A stretch of 24,788 bases of DNA from CAYHKY01 sp964357355 (GTDB lineage Bacteria; Patescibacteriota; Microgenomatia; UBA10105), in NCBI GenBank assembly GCA_964357355.1, contig CAYHKY010000014.1:1-24788 (forward strand). Direction: 5' to 3'. This document shows, one piece after another, positions 8,448-14,682 of the stretch (positions are counted from its first letter, which is position 1; every line of letters starts with the position of its first letter). Made by a program: the position numbers and the translations under genes. Under the pieces are notes generated by a model. It was not told the DNA's origin. It searched no databases and saw only the letters and a program-made list of their open reading frames with translations.

Positions 8448-8484
8448 GAGCGCGTAACTCATAATTTAACTTCATTTTCTAGGT

Positions 8485-8514
8485 TTGACAGTAAAAACTT
8501 AAAGAGTTTATATT
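8485..8514 (+). promoter_or_regulatory. Promoter of the sigma-factor-like gene
   Basis: TTGACA (8485-8490) and TATATT (8509-8514) with an 18-nt spacer. Transcription from ~8521 gives a leader of ~47 nt before the ATG at 8568. Confidence 0.65.
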
Positions 8515-8567
8515 CGAAATAATTATTATAGTATTACAATAAAATCACCCAATCAAGAAATTTTGCT

Positions 8568-9797
8568 ATGCCTTTAAGTCCAGAAGTGTTTGCAAATTTA
8601 ATCTCAGCGAGTGGATTTTCCTGGGCTGAAAGTGAGCCGGGTATGGCTGGCAATACCTATGAATCAAGAATTGATTCCCGCCGGCGGATGGGGCATATCG
8701 ATGTGGGAGGATTAGAGAATGCTCCACGGTTATCAGACCAGGAAAACTTCAATTTCGGCCTGCAAAACACAGGCTTAAACAAACAAATTTTAGACTTTGC
8801 CCAAAACCATCACCTTGATCCTGAGAATTTAACGGAAAGAGATATCAAGAAATACCCTGAGATGGCGGAGCTAGTCCGTCGGCTCGCCGCATCTGTTTAC
8901 GAAATGAGTCTGGGTAACTGGCGGCTGATTCTTATTGCTTTAAACAAAGTCGATCCTAGCAGGCGTTTGACCGATGATGAGAGGACGGATATGTTTGCAC
9001 AGGGTTGGTGGGGACTCAATAAAGCTGCACTGATTTATAATCCATGGTTTAAAACTAAAATCTTCGGCGGACCATTAAAATTTAGTACTGTTGCTGTAAA
9101 AACTTTAGAAAGGGAAATGCGTGACCACTTACCGCAATTTGAAGCCATGTCCGTACCAAAATCCGTTTTAGCTGAGGGTAGTATTTATAACCGTGTTGCG
9201 ACAGAGTTAGCCCGGGGATGGGACCGACAGCCTTCGCATGAAGAAGTTTCAGCTTTCTTGTATCTGACAAATCATCTTAAGCGGCCGCCTACTCTGGAGG
9301 AGTTGGAAAATTTTTTAAATAGCCTGGATCCTGGCAATCCCAAATATAATAAGAAACTTAAACAAAACTTTGGTAATTATGCTATTCGCCTGCAGCAAGG
9401 ACTCGCAAGTGGCGCTAGCCAGAAATTGTTTGATACTGATATCCGATTTAGTCGTGACTCCGGGAGCGGTGAATGGGATACTTTTGAACCGGAAGTAGGT
9501 GGTGATACGGGTTCGCACATGGCAGATCCAAATGCGCTTACACCGGAGGAGTTGCTTTTAAGAAAACAATTGATTACGGCTTTGGAAGAAGCACTCGTGA
9601 GGTTAAATGAACAGGAACAGGAAGTTTTAAAACTGAGACTGGGACTGTATGGGAATGAAGAGCACAACCTTGTCGAAACAGGACGTATATTAAATTTATC
9701 CCCTGATCGGATAAAACAAATTGAAGCTCAAGCACTACGTAGATTGCGTTTTCCCAGTGAATTACAGCGTAAAATCAGGGAAATGTATAGTAAATAA
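8568..9797 (+). CDS. Divergent RNA polymerase sigma-70 family factor
   Basis: 409 aa. Residues ~118-185 match sigma region 2: NWRLILIALNKV, DMFAQGWWGLNKAALIYNP and KFSTVAVKTLEREMRDH (K171 onward) correspond to regions 2.1-2.4. Residues ~217-247 (RQPSHEEVSAFL...RPPTLEELENFL) resemble region 3. Residues ~340-400 are a good region 4 helix-turn-helix (LNEQEQEVLKLRLGLYG, then LSPDRIKQIEAQALRRLR). In housekeeping sigma factors region 2.3 reads KFSTYATWWIRQ, with Trp residues that open the -10 element. Here these positions are VAVKTLER, so promoter melting or recognition may differ. The ~110-residue N-terminus and a linker near 285-325 are unusual. I infer an alternative sigma factor; a degenerate primary sigma is less likely. 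The gene is monocistronic. Confidence 0.82.
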   Translation: MPLSPEVFANLISASGFSWAESEPGMAGNTYESRIDSRRRMGHIDVGGLENAPRLSDQENFNFGLQNTGLNKQILDFAQNHHLDPENLTERDIKKYPEMAELVRRLAASVYEMSLGNWRLILIALNKVDPSRRLTDDERTDMFAQGWWGLNKAALIYNPWFKTKIFGGPLKFSTVAVKTLEREMRDHLPQFEAMSVPKSVLAEGSIYNRVATELARGWDRQPSHEEVSAFLYLTNHLKRPPTLEELENFLNSLDPGNPKYNKKLKQNFGNYAIRLQQGLASGASQKLFDTDIRFSRDSGSGEWDTFEPEVGGDTGSHMADPNALTPEELLLRKQLITALEEALVRLNEQEQEVLKLRLGLYGNEEHNLVETGRILNLSPDRIKQIEAQALRRLRFPSELQRKIREMYSK

Positions 9798-9832
9798 AAT
9801 TCCGAAAAATTCCGATCCGGGAGCGGCAAAAG

Positions 9833-9860
9833 TTGCAAACCGGAGTAAGATAAGTATAAT
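9833..9860 (+). promoter_or_regulatory. Promoter before a 25-codon ORF
   Basis: TTGCAA (9833-9838), 16-nt spacer, perfect TATAAT (9855-9860). The next ATG lies 11 nt beyond the -10 box, the same distance as for the genes at 17579 and 23831. Confidence 0.55.
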
Positions 9861-9871
9861 ACGCTTTGATT

Positions 9872-9949
9872 ATGCCTTACGGTTTTAATTTTAAAGAGAC
9901 ATTTGCCCCGATCAATTATGCACCTTCTCAAGACCGCGGTTTTGGTTAG
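9872..9949 (+). CDS. Possible 25 aa peptide or remnant of a lost gene
   Basis: ATG at 9872 opens a 25-codon frame beginning MPYGFNFKETFAPINY and ending at TAG 9949. The only support is its placement 11 nt behind a good -10 box. It may be a real small protein, an upstream peptide of the gene at 10018, or the stub of a truncated gene. No family was recognised. Confidence 0.3.
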   Translation: MPYGFNFKETFAPINYAPSQDRGFG

Positions 9950-9994
9950 CCATCAAGCCAGGATGCATTGACTACGATGCTAATTTTTTACCGT

Positions 9995-10003
9995 TGTTAT
10001 ACT
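9995..10003 (+). promoter_or_regulatory. Extended -10 promoter of the 279 aa gene
   Basis: TGTTATACT is a TGn-extended -10 box with no good -35. The start would be near 10010, leaving ~8 nt before the ATG at 10018 and no room for a Shine-Dalgarno sequence. Confidence 0.5.
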
Positions 10004-10017
10004 AAAATTCTCACTTA

Positions 10018-10857
10018 ATGAGTATTTGGGAGAAATTGTCTAAAAGGAAGAAATCTTCAGATATTCCAGCTTCAGATCAATATTACTACGAAATTGTAAG
10101 ACAAGAAGGACTGGATCTTTTAGACTTTAGTGGAATGCAACTTGATAAAGACCTGGCTGAAGCCTGTTCTACTTTATTTCATTTTATTCCTGAAGATGCC
10201 GGGGATCCTCGACTGAATATTGCTTATTACTATAACCAATTACATGAGCTTGAAGGCAGAAATCTCAAGTTTTATTTTCACAACGCCCTCATTGCCATAT
10301 ATATCTCACTTCATCATAGTCAGCGTGACGGGTATCCATCTACTTACAGTGAAGTCAATATCCGTCAACTGTGCCGGGCTTTTAATAATCTTCTTTTTAC
10401 ATATATTTTGCATGAAAATTTTTCCTCAATATCACATGGTGATATCGAATTGAAATTTGTACGGACTGCCAATGTCGGTAGCGGCAGCGATCAATTTGGA
10501 GTGACCGGATGTCCAGAAGCCATTAATCAGTTGCAAGTATGGGAAAATAATGGCTATATTGGTCGAATTGGTTTCAATTTTCATAAGGAAAATCTTTATG
10601 ATGAAAGAGTCAATGTAATTTCAATTACCAATATACAAGGTGTGCCCAAATACCGCTATCCGCAATTTATAAGTCATTTCGGAATTTCCCCATTTACGTT
10701 AGCGCTTCAAACACTGGTTCATACTGTGCCTCAAATTGATAGTTCTCACACTTGGGATTTTAGAGGTCTTGCAAATCCTGCGCGGGGAAATCAAAATTTA
10801 TACTTGTCGGAATTTGCGGCAGCCGGAATACAAACCTATGTAGTATGGAGAGATTAA
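10018..10857 (+). CDS. Unknown 279 aa protein
   Basis: Not recognised. The protein appears cytoplasmic, without a signal peptide. It is rich in aromatic residues (DQYYYEIV, LNIAYYYNQLHEL, TYVVWRD), with an alpha-helical first half and a mixed second half. A GSGSDQFGVTGCPEAINQL segment near residues 157-175 is the most glycine-rich part but does not fit a standard nucleotide-binding loop. The start is fixed by the short distance to the extended -10 box and by the lack of an earlier in-frame ATG. It precedes the VapBC locus on the same strand, which has its own strong promoter, so a functional link is not implied. Confidence 0.75.
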   Translation: MSIWEKLSKRKKSSDIPASDQYYYEIVRQEGLDLLDFSGMQLDKDLAEACSTLFHFIPEDAGDPRLNIAYYYNQLHELEGRNLKFYFHNALIAIYISLHHSQRDGYPSTYSEVNIRQLCRAFNNLLFTYILHENFSSISHGDIELKFVRTANVGSGSDQFGVTGCPEAINQLQVWENNGYIGRIGFNFHKENLYDERVNVISITNIQGVPKYRYPQFISHFGISPFTLALQTLVHTVPQIDSSHTWDFRGLANPARGNQNLYLSEFAAAGIQTYVVWRD

Positions 10858-10883
10858 ATTAAATCCTTAGCCTGCCTTTTGTC

Positions 10884-10912
10884 TTGACAACATACGACAT
10901 ACGACATACAAT
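10884..10912 (+). promoter_or_regulatory. Strong near-leaderless promoter of the vapB-like gene
   Basis: TTGACA (10884-10889), 17-nt spacer, TACAAT (10907-10912). Transcription would begin near 10919, at or just before the ATG at 10921 or 10924, so the mRNA is probably leaderless. The spacer contains a tandem ACATACGACATACGACATAC pattern that could be the operator for the RHH antitoxin. Confidence 0.75.
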
Positions 10913-10920
10913 TGGCGTGT

Positions 10921-11154
10921 ATGATGATACGAACTCAAGTGTATCTTCCCGAAGACCTGCATATACAGCTTAAACTCCTGGCTAAATCCAAGGGAGTGAA
11001 TTATTCTTCCTTGATCAGGGAAGGGGTAAAAGAAGTGATCAAAAAAAAACAAAAAAGAACTTCCAAAAACACAATGCCTTTAGCAAATTTGGTCGGAGCA
11101 CTCAAGTATGGTCCCGGGGATTTATCCAATCATGTTGATGATATTTATAAATAG
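10921..11154 (+). CDS. Ribbon-helix-helix antitoxin, VapB-like
   Basis: 77 aa if started at ATG 10921 (ATG 10924 is equally possible). The N-terminus MIRTQVYLPEDLHIQLKLLA is a typical RHH beta-strand and first helix. KGVNYSSLIREGVKEVIKKK is the second helix of the DNA-binding dimer. The tail after residue ~50 should bind and neutralise the toxin. The partner PIN-domain gene starts 3 nt after this stop codon. Antitoxins of this type normally repress their own promoter, and the repeated motif in the promoter spacer fits that. It may be an orphan now, because the toxin frame is broken. Confidence 0.82.
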   Translation: MMIRTQVYLPEDLHIQLKLLAKSKGVNYSSLIREGVKEVIKKKQKRTSKNTMPLANLVGALKYGPGDLSNHVDDIYK

Positions 11155-11157
11155 TTC

Positions 11158-11554
11158 ATGAAATCTATTCTTCTTGATTCTGATTTCCTAGTTGGCGTAT
11201 ATAGAGAGGCAGATCCTCATCATCAAGATACAATATAACATATTGAAGGCTTGTCATAGACAGGGCGTGAAGTTCTGGGTAACTAATTTGGTGGAACAGG
11301 AATCGGCTACGATCATCAGTCACAGAGTCGATATGGATGCGACTCGCGACTACCTGGTTCGATTGCATAAAGACGTTACAAATTGGATTTGGATGGATGA
11401 AAAAGCTATCAAATTATCCTGGCAAATTTTTCTCACACAAACAAAAAAAGGGACATCTTTTGTGGACTGCTCCAATCTTGCGGCAATAAAAATATATCAC
11501 TTAGATAATATTCTTTCTTTCGACTCCTTTTATCCTATACATTTCCGGGTATAA
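11158..11554 (+). pseudogene. VapC-like PIN-domain toxin broken by a frameshift
   Basis: ATG 11158 opens MKSILLDSDFLVGVYREADP, the classic PIN start with its first catalytic Asp, but this frame stops at TAA 11236-11238. The rest of the domain continues in the next frame from about 11222 to TAA 11552-11554. It includes FWVTNLVEQESATII (conserved Glu), FVDCSNLAAIKIYHL (third acidic residue) and ILSFDSFY (fourth). Joining the two needs a skip of one base between about 11205 and 11235. PIN toxins are Mg-dependent RNases; all four acidic positions are present, so the lesion looks recent or is a sequencing error. Programmed frameshifting is possible, but no slippery site is evident. Confidence 0.82.
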
Positions 11555-11586
11555 ATAAATCAGCAATATATCCTAAAAATCAACGT

Positions 11587-11640
11587 CATTTTCGAAGTGT
11601 CTCGGCAAGATGCTTGAGGACCGGTCACAAATGTCAAACC
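11587..11640 (+). repeat. Partial third copy of the repeat that flanks brnTA
   Basis: The stretch with TTCGAAGTGTC...GGCAAGATGCTTGAGGACCG...GTCAAACC aligns with 16764-16823, downstream part of repeat copy A. It lies just after the vapBC locus, so this repeat family recurs beside toxin-antitoxin genes. Only the 3' half of the unit is recognisable. Confidence 0.6.
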
Positions 11641-11655
11641 AGGACTTACGCAGTC
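11640..11655 (+). repeat. 16-bp dispersed repeat CAGGACTTACGCAGTC, copy 2
   Basis: Identical to 8345-8360. It abuts the partial long repeat, as if one element had inserted into or next to another. Confidence 0.6.
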
Positions 11656-11857
11656 AATGGTCTTTCTGAGCGTCCACGAAGGATCTCTCGCGAATGCGAG
11701 ACGAGGCTACACTGTGAAAAACTGAATCGAGATACCCAAAATCCTGGAATTTGCAAAGTCTGAATCTACCATGGGGTGTGGGAATTGCCCCTCTGAGTTA
11801 GATGGGTATATACGGTTGTGAATTGACAATTGATATACAATGTCATAAATTATTATT

Positions 11858-12139
11858 GTGAAATACATCGTTTGGGATGGGGATAAGAATGATTTATTAC
11901 TGGCAAAACGCGGAGTAGGTTTCGCACAAGTGATGGCGGCCGTATTTAGCGGAAACGTATTAGCAGAGGGTAAAAATCCCAATCAGAAAAAACATCCAAA
12001 TCAAAAAATGTGGGTAGTAGAAATAAAAAGGTATGCATATGTAGTACCATTTGTTGAAGATGAGGTAAAAATTTTTCTAAAAACTGTCTTTCCCAGTCGT
12101 AAATATACTCGGGAATTGATAGAGAAAGGAAATCTATGA
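11858..12139 (+). CDS. BrnT-like (RelE-superfamily) toxin
   Basis: 93 aa from GTG 11858. YIVWDGDKNDLLLAKRGVGFAQV matches the BrnT-type opening (W/F-D-x-x-K-N, then KRG(I/V)xF). The domain continues to YAYVVPFVEDEVKIFLKTVFPSRKYT, the strand and basic patch typical of this ribonuclease group. The HPNQKMWVV segment is characteristic of a subfamily common in uncultured bacteria. Toxins of this fold cleave mRNA. The antitoxin gene overlaps by the ATGA motif, which means tight coupling. A TTGACA at 11823-11828 with a weak TAAATT at 11846-11851 places the start of transcription on the GTG itself. Family assignment is good; activity is untested. Confidence 0.8.
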   Translation: MKYIVWDGDKNDLLLAKRGVGFAQVMAAVFSGNVLAEGKNPNQKKHPNQKMWVVEIKRYAYVVPFVEDEVKIFLKTVFPSRKYTRELIEKGNL

Positions 12140-12435
12140 AAACCATGAGCGATCCATTTAAAAATTTAGTTCTTGATACCGAGGAGCAAGAACTAAATGA
12201 TGCAATTGAATCAGGGAAAGTTAAACTGGTAAAAATCTCTCCAAAAGAGCGTAAGCGTCTGCAAAAAATTGCCAAGTATACGCTGGCGAAGATCAAAAAT
12301 ATCAACCTTCGTTTGACAGAGAACGACTTAAACAATCTCAAGGTCAAAGCGATGGAGGAAGGAATACCGTATCAGACGCTTGCTGCCTCTGTATTACATA
12401 AATACACTACGGGACGATTGAAGCAAGTAGAGTAA
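12136..12435 (+). CDS. CopG/BrnA-type antitoxin
   Basis: 99 aa; the ATG overlaps the toxin stop (ATGA). The N-terminal half (EEQELNDAIESGKVKLVKIS and a Lys-rich helix) is the toxin-wrapping part. The C-terminal NINLRLTENDLNNLKVKA followed by EGIPYQTLAASVLHKY is a ribbon-helix-helix DNA-binding domain. Toxin-first order and a C-terminal RHH are typical of BrnTA-type operons, where the complex represses its own promoter. No terminator is evident after the stop. Confidence 0.82.
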   Translation: MKTMSDPFKNLVLDTEEQELNDAIESGKVKLVKISPKERKRLQKIAKYTLAKIKNINLRLTENDLNNLKVKAMEEGIPYQTLAASVLHKYTTGRLKQVE

Positions 12436-12531
12436 AAATTTCTCGTATACCCATCTTACGCTTACTTTGCAATCCTGTTAGTTGCAATAGCAGCTTATAG
12501 ATGAACTCGATAAAACAGTATAAGCCTAAAC

Positions 12532-12586
12532 CACCTCGGATGGTGGCAGCCCCGGACTTGATCCGGGGCATGATTCCTCCGAGGTG
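12532..12586. repeat. Nested hairpin repeat
   Basis: Outer arms CACCTCGGA (12532-12540) and TCCGAGGTG (12578-12586) are perfect inverted repeats. They enclose a second perfect stem, CCCCGGA (12550-12556) and TCCGGGG (12562-12568). It is a REP-like element; no poly-T follows, so it is not a standard terminator. Confidence 0.7.
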
Positions 12587-12676
12587 AAGGAAGCATTATC
12601 CGGTCATAACTCCTACGGTTTTCTTGAATTACCCCCCCCAAATACTATAAGTACGTAAAGCCGTTAGAGCTTGTTT

Positions 12677-12698
12677 GATCCCGATCGATATCGGGGTC
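12677..12698. repeat. GATCCCGAT-type palindrome
   Basis: GATCCCGAT-CGAT-ATCGGGGTC forms a nine-bp stem with one mismatch. The motif is related to the GATCCGGGATCG repeats around the transposase at 13852 and the direct repeats at 16683 and 17415. Confidence 0.6.
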
Positions 12699-12862
12699 AA
12701 TTACAGGTTCTTATGAAGCTGTTGTCTTTGAGTTTACCCAGTTTCGAAACAGCTTCTTAGCCATTTTTATTTCATCTTCATCACGGCTAGATTGCCAAGG
12801 ACCGGAAAGAATTGAGTGGATTCAGTAATTCCCTCGCACTGTCAAACCAAGCAGACTAAAAA

Positions 12863-12944
12863 GTCATTCCGGGCTTGACCCGGAATCTCATGGGATTTCT
12901 GAAATGAATTCAGAACAGGCTCTGAATCAAGTTCAGGATGACAG
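12863..12944. repeat. REP-like element with two hairpins, copy 2
   Basis: It opens GTCATTCC and closes GGATGACA, as at 8376-8447. Stems: TTCCGGG/CCCGGAA (12867-12885) and ATTCAGA/TCTGAAT (12908-12927). The ends are conserved while the stems have changed with compensation, so the fold rather than the sequence appears to be kept. Confidence 0.75.
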
Positions 12945-13004
12945 TTTTAATTGTAAGTACGAGTGAAAACTGAAACCCAACGATTTTTGGCTATCTAGCC
13001 GCAA

Positions 13005-13016
13005 GAAGGAGGTGAG
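13005..13016 (+). promoter_or_regulatory. Near-perfect Shine-Dalgarno site
   Basis: AGAAGGAGGTGA ends 9 nt before ATG 13026. This full anti-SD match stands out, because most genes in the window have no Shine-Dalgarno at all. It fixes the start at 13026. Confidence 0.75.
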
Positions 13017-13025
13017 AAAAAAACC

Positions 13026-13605
13026 ATGTTCTGGTGGGCGTTTCTGGGACTTTTCGCCGTGGTGTGCGCGTTCATTGCGATTGGAACGTTTCTGTACACG
13101 TTTTTCACGGCGAGCGAATCCCTCCAGCGAGGATGGCCACCGTAAGGCGGCCATTGGGACGATCGTGGCTATAATAATGGCCTGCCCGGCGTGTTTTGTC
13201 GGGATTCTCGTCGTTAATGCTGTAACAACGACAGGAATGATCGCTGCCACCTCAGTCGACACCGGGCTGCAGAGTGCAGCTGCGGAGTTGGATGCAAATC
13301 CACTCCGTAAACTTGACCAGTCGGAAGTCGTCCTCAACAACGCGCAAGCGAATAATTTCAACTCGCATGCGCAGTTGAATGAGGCGGAATCTGACTTGGC
13401 CAAGGCCGAGGCCCGGCAAGTCGACGTTGAGACCGCAATCCTCGTGGACGACCACACGGCCGAATACGCTGGCAAAGCATTTGTCTTTGCCCAGTGGTAT
13501 TGGCAGTATGGAATCGTCGTGTTATTGATCGGGGCTGCCTTTTTATTTTACGGAGGATACAAATTCCGTAAAAGCTTCGAGACGACCACGACTATCCACG
13601 AATGA
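13026..13605 (+). pseudogene. GC-rich three-helix membrane protein with an apparent +1 frameshift
   Basis: From ATG 13026 the frame reads MFWWAFLGLFAVVCAFIAIG and on to TASESLQR, a clear membrane helix, but stops at TAA 13143-13145. From about 13133 the next frame continues with DGHRKAAIGTIVAIIMACPA (second helix). A Glu/Ala-rich, probably coiled region follows (LNEAESDLAKAEARQVDVET), then a third helix near WYWQYGIVVLLIGAAFLFYG, to TGA 13605. Skipping one base near 13130 joins these into one ~190 aa protein. The alternative is two coupled genes, with the second starting at ATG 13177. The stretch is markedly more GC-rich than its neighbours and has a textbook Shine-Dalgarno, which suggests transfer from another organism. 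No family was recognised. Confidence 0.6.
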
Positions 13606-13714
13606 GGTCTCCGACCGGGGAAAGAAGGGGAGTAACGTTTGGATACGTATGCTTGCGGCTCACAACGTATTGCAGATGACTCGCCAATCTTCGGCTTTCC
13701 CCAAAGCAATATTT

Positions 13715-13784
13715 CAACTGCTATCACATATTTCCCCCCAAGGGAAAAATTTCTCCGAAATTTGGAGAGATGTGATGGCAGTTG
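13715..13784. other. 70-nt predicted three-way junction
   Basis: Arms CAACTGCTATCACAT (13715-13729) and ATGTGATGGCAGTTG (13770-13784) pair over 15 bp with one wobble. Between them are two further stems: TTCCC/GGGAA near 13731-13746 and CTCC/GGAG near 13753-13767. The fold is plausible for RNA or for extruded single-stranded DNA. It sits 67 nt upstream of the REP-associated transposase and just before its direct repeat. Confidence 0.6.
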
Positions 13785-13792
13785 TTTAGTAT

Positions 13793-13815
13793 TTCCGATC
13801 CGGGATCGTCAGACA
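13793..13815 (+). repeat. 23-bp direct repeat, left of transposase
   Basis: TTCCGATCCGGGATCGTC followed by AGACA is repeated exactly at 14524-14546, on the other side of the gene 13852-14493. The core CGATCCGGGATCG is a near palindrome. Confidence 0.85.
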
Positions 13816-13851
13816 TTTGACAATCCGGGATTTATATTTAATTATTAGTTT

Positions 13852-14493
13852 ATGCCACGCAGAATTATACCCTTAGTTACCGGAGAGTTTTACCACATTT
13901 TTAATAGGAGTATTTACCGCCAACCTATTTTTACCCGGAAAAAAGACGTGGAAATTTTTGATCAGCTTATTACTTACTATACCCAAATTGAACCGCCGGT
14001 AAAATTTTCCTACTACAAAACTAATCCTGAGAAATATATATTAAATTTTAAAAATCGGCTGGTGACGATCATTAGCTATTGTTGGATGCCAAACCATTTC
14101 CATATTTCAGTCAGGCAGGATCATGATCAAGGGATCCAAAAATTCATGCAAAGAGTCCTTAATAGTTTTTCCCACTACATTAGGATTAAATACGGGTCAA
14201 AAGGTTCTTTATTTGAAAGTGCGTTTCGTTCAGTGCTAGTTGAGACAAATGAACAACTGATGCATTTGAGCCGTTATCACCACCTAAATCCGGTTACAGC
14301 CCATATTGTAGAAAATCCTGAGGATTATACTTATTCTTCCTATCGTATATATTTACAAAATCAGAAGACTCCTACAGTTGACCCAACTTTAATTTTATCA
14401 AATTTTTCTTCAATTAAAAATTACCGGAAATTTGTCATGGACAGGAAAGAATACCAAAGGGATTTGGATAAAATCAAACACCTTGTATTTTAA
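13852..14493 (+). CDS. REP-associated tyrosine transposase (RAYT, Y1/HUH family)
   Basis: 213 aa. The N-terminal PRRIIPLVTGEFYHIFNRS, the HUH motif in WMPNHFH (H82, H84) and the helix NSFSHYIRIKYGSKGSLFE, which carries the likely catalytic Tyr (Y109), identify the TnpA_REP family. LSRYHHLNPV near 139-148 and the C-terminal FSSIKNYRKFVMDRKEYQRD complete it. These single-strand nucleases bind and cleave REP hairpins. Here GATCCGGGATCG-type repeats lie on both sides, including a perfect 23-bp direct repeat, as in a REPtron. TTGACA at 13817-13822 with TAATTA at 13839-13844 ends 7 nt before the ATG. The protein looks intact. Confidence 0.93.
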   Translation: MPRRIIPLVTGEFYHIFNRSIYRQPIFTRKKDVEIFDQLITYYTQIEPPVKFSYYKTNPEKYILNFKNRLVTIISYCWMPNHFHISVRQDHDQGIQKFMQRVLNSFSHYIRIKYGSKGSLFESAFRSVLVETNEQLMHLSRYHHLNPVTAHIVENPEDYTYSSYRIYLQNQKTPTVDPTLILSNFSSIKNYRKFVMDRKEYQRDLDKIKHLVF

Positions 14494-14502
14494 AATTATT
14501 CA

Positions 14503-14567
14503 GATCCCGGATCGTCATAGCTATTCCGATCCGGGATCGTCAGACACCGGGATCGTCAGACATCCCG
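14503..14567 (+). repeat. REP array, right of transposase
   Basis: Three related units in tandem: CAGATCCCGGATCGTCATAG, then the 23-bp direct-repeat copy at 14524-14546, then CACCGGGATCGTCAGACATC. Each has a (C)CGGGATCGTC or CCCGGATCGTC core with an invariant GATCGTC, so this is a short array of the REP family associated with the neighbouring transposase. Confidence 0.8.
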
Positions 14568-14682
14568 TCTAACCGCTTGCATAGCCCGGGAAAATTCAAC
14601 CTTCAGATTCTGATCTGGGGGAACCACTACAAAACAATCAGGAATATTGGGAGGAGAGATAAAAAAAGGTATGGATTTCTCT

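Larger units (their letters stand above)
8146..8567. other. Intergenic region between divergent genes, with repeats and promoters
   Basis: No convincing gene is seen in these 422 bases. They hold an orphan extended -10 box, a 16-bp dispersed repeat, a two-hairpin REP-like element and the sigma-gene promoter, each listed separately. The sequence from 8146 to 8320 is AT-rich with a small GGATAA-T-TTATCC hairpin near 8299-8311. Confidence 0.6.
11555..11857. other. Intergenic region between two toxin-antitoxin modules
   Basis: No gene is seen. It contains a partial copy of the long direct repeat (11587-11640), the 16-bp repeat (11640-11655), a TCTCGC-GAAT-GCGAGA hairpin (11686-11701) and the -35 region of the next module. 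The rest is unremarkable. Confidence 0.6.
12436..13004. other. Repeat-rich intergenic region
   Basis: No credible gene in about 570 bases. It holds three hairpin-forming repeats (12532-12586, 12677-12698, 12863-12944), listed separately. A run of eight C residues lies near 12630. The remainder shows nothing I can interpret. Confidence 0.6.

Noticed and set aside
8328..8522. Open frame of 64 codons on the plus strand
   Set aside because: It is a translation through the 16-bp repeat and the two-hairpin element (CHSRAGGNP type); no protein-like features.
13012..13132. N-terminal 40 codons of the long plus-strand frame at 13012-13605
   Set aside because: The Arg-rich sequence looks out of frame; the Shine-Dalgarno and the membrane helix place the start at 13026 in another frame.
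12933..13475. 180-codon frame on the minus strand
   Set aside because: Ser/Ala-rich antisense shadow of the GC-rich membrane-protein gene, without a start signal.
13639..13848. 69-codon plus-strand frame before the RAYT
   Set aside because: Crosses the three-way junction and the direct repeat; no start signal.
13793..14567. CRISPR array
   Set aside because: The short GATCCGGGATCG repeats are palindromic, irregularly spaced and flank a transposase; there are no uniform spacers or cas genes.
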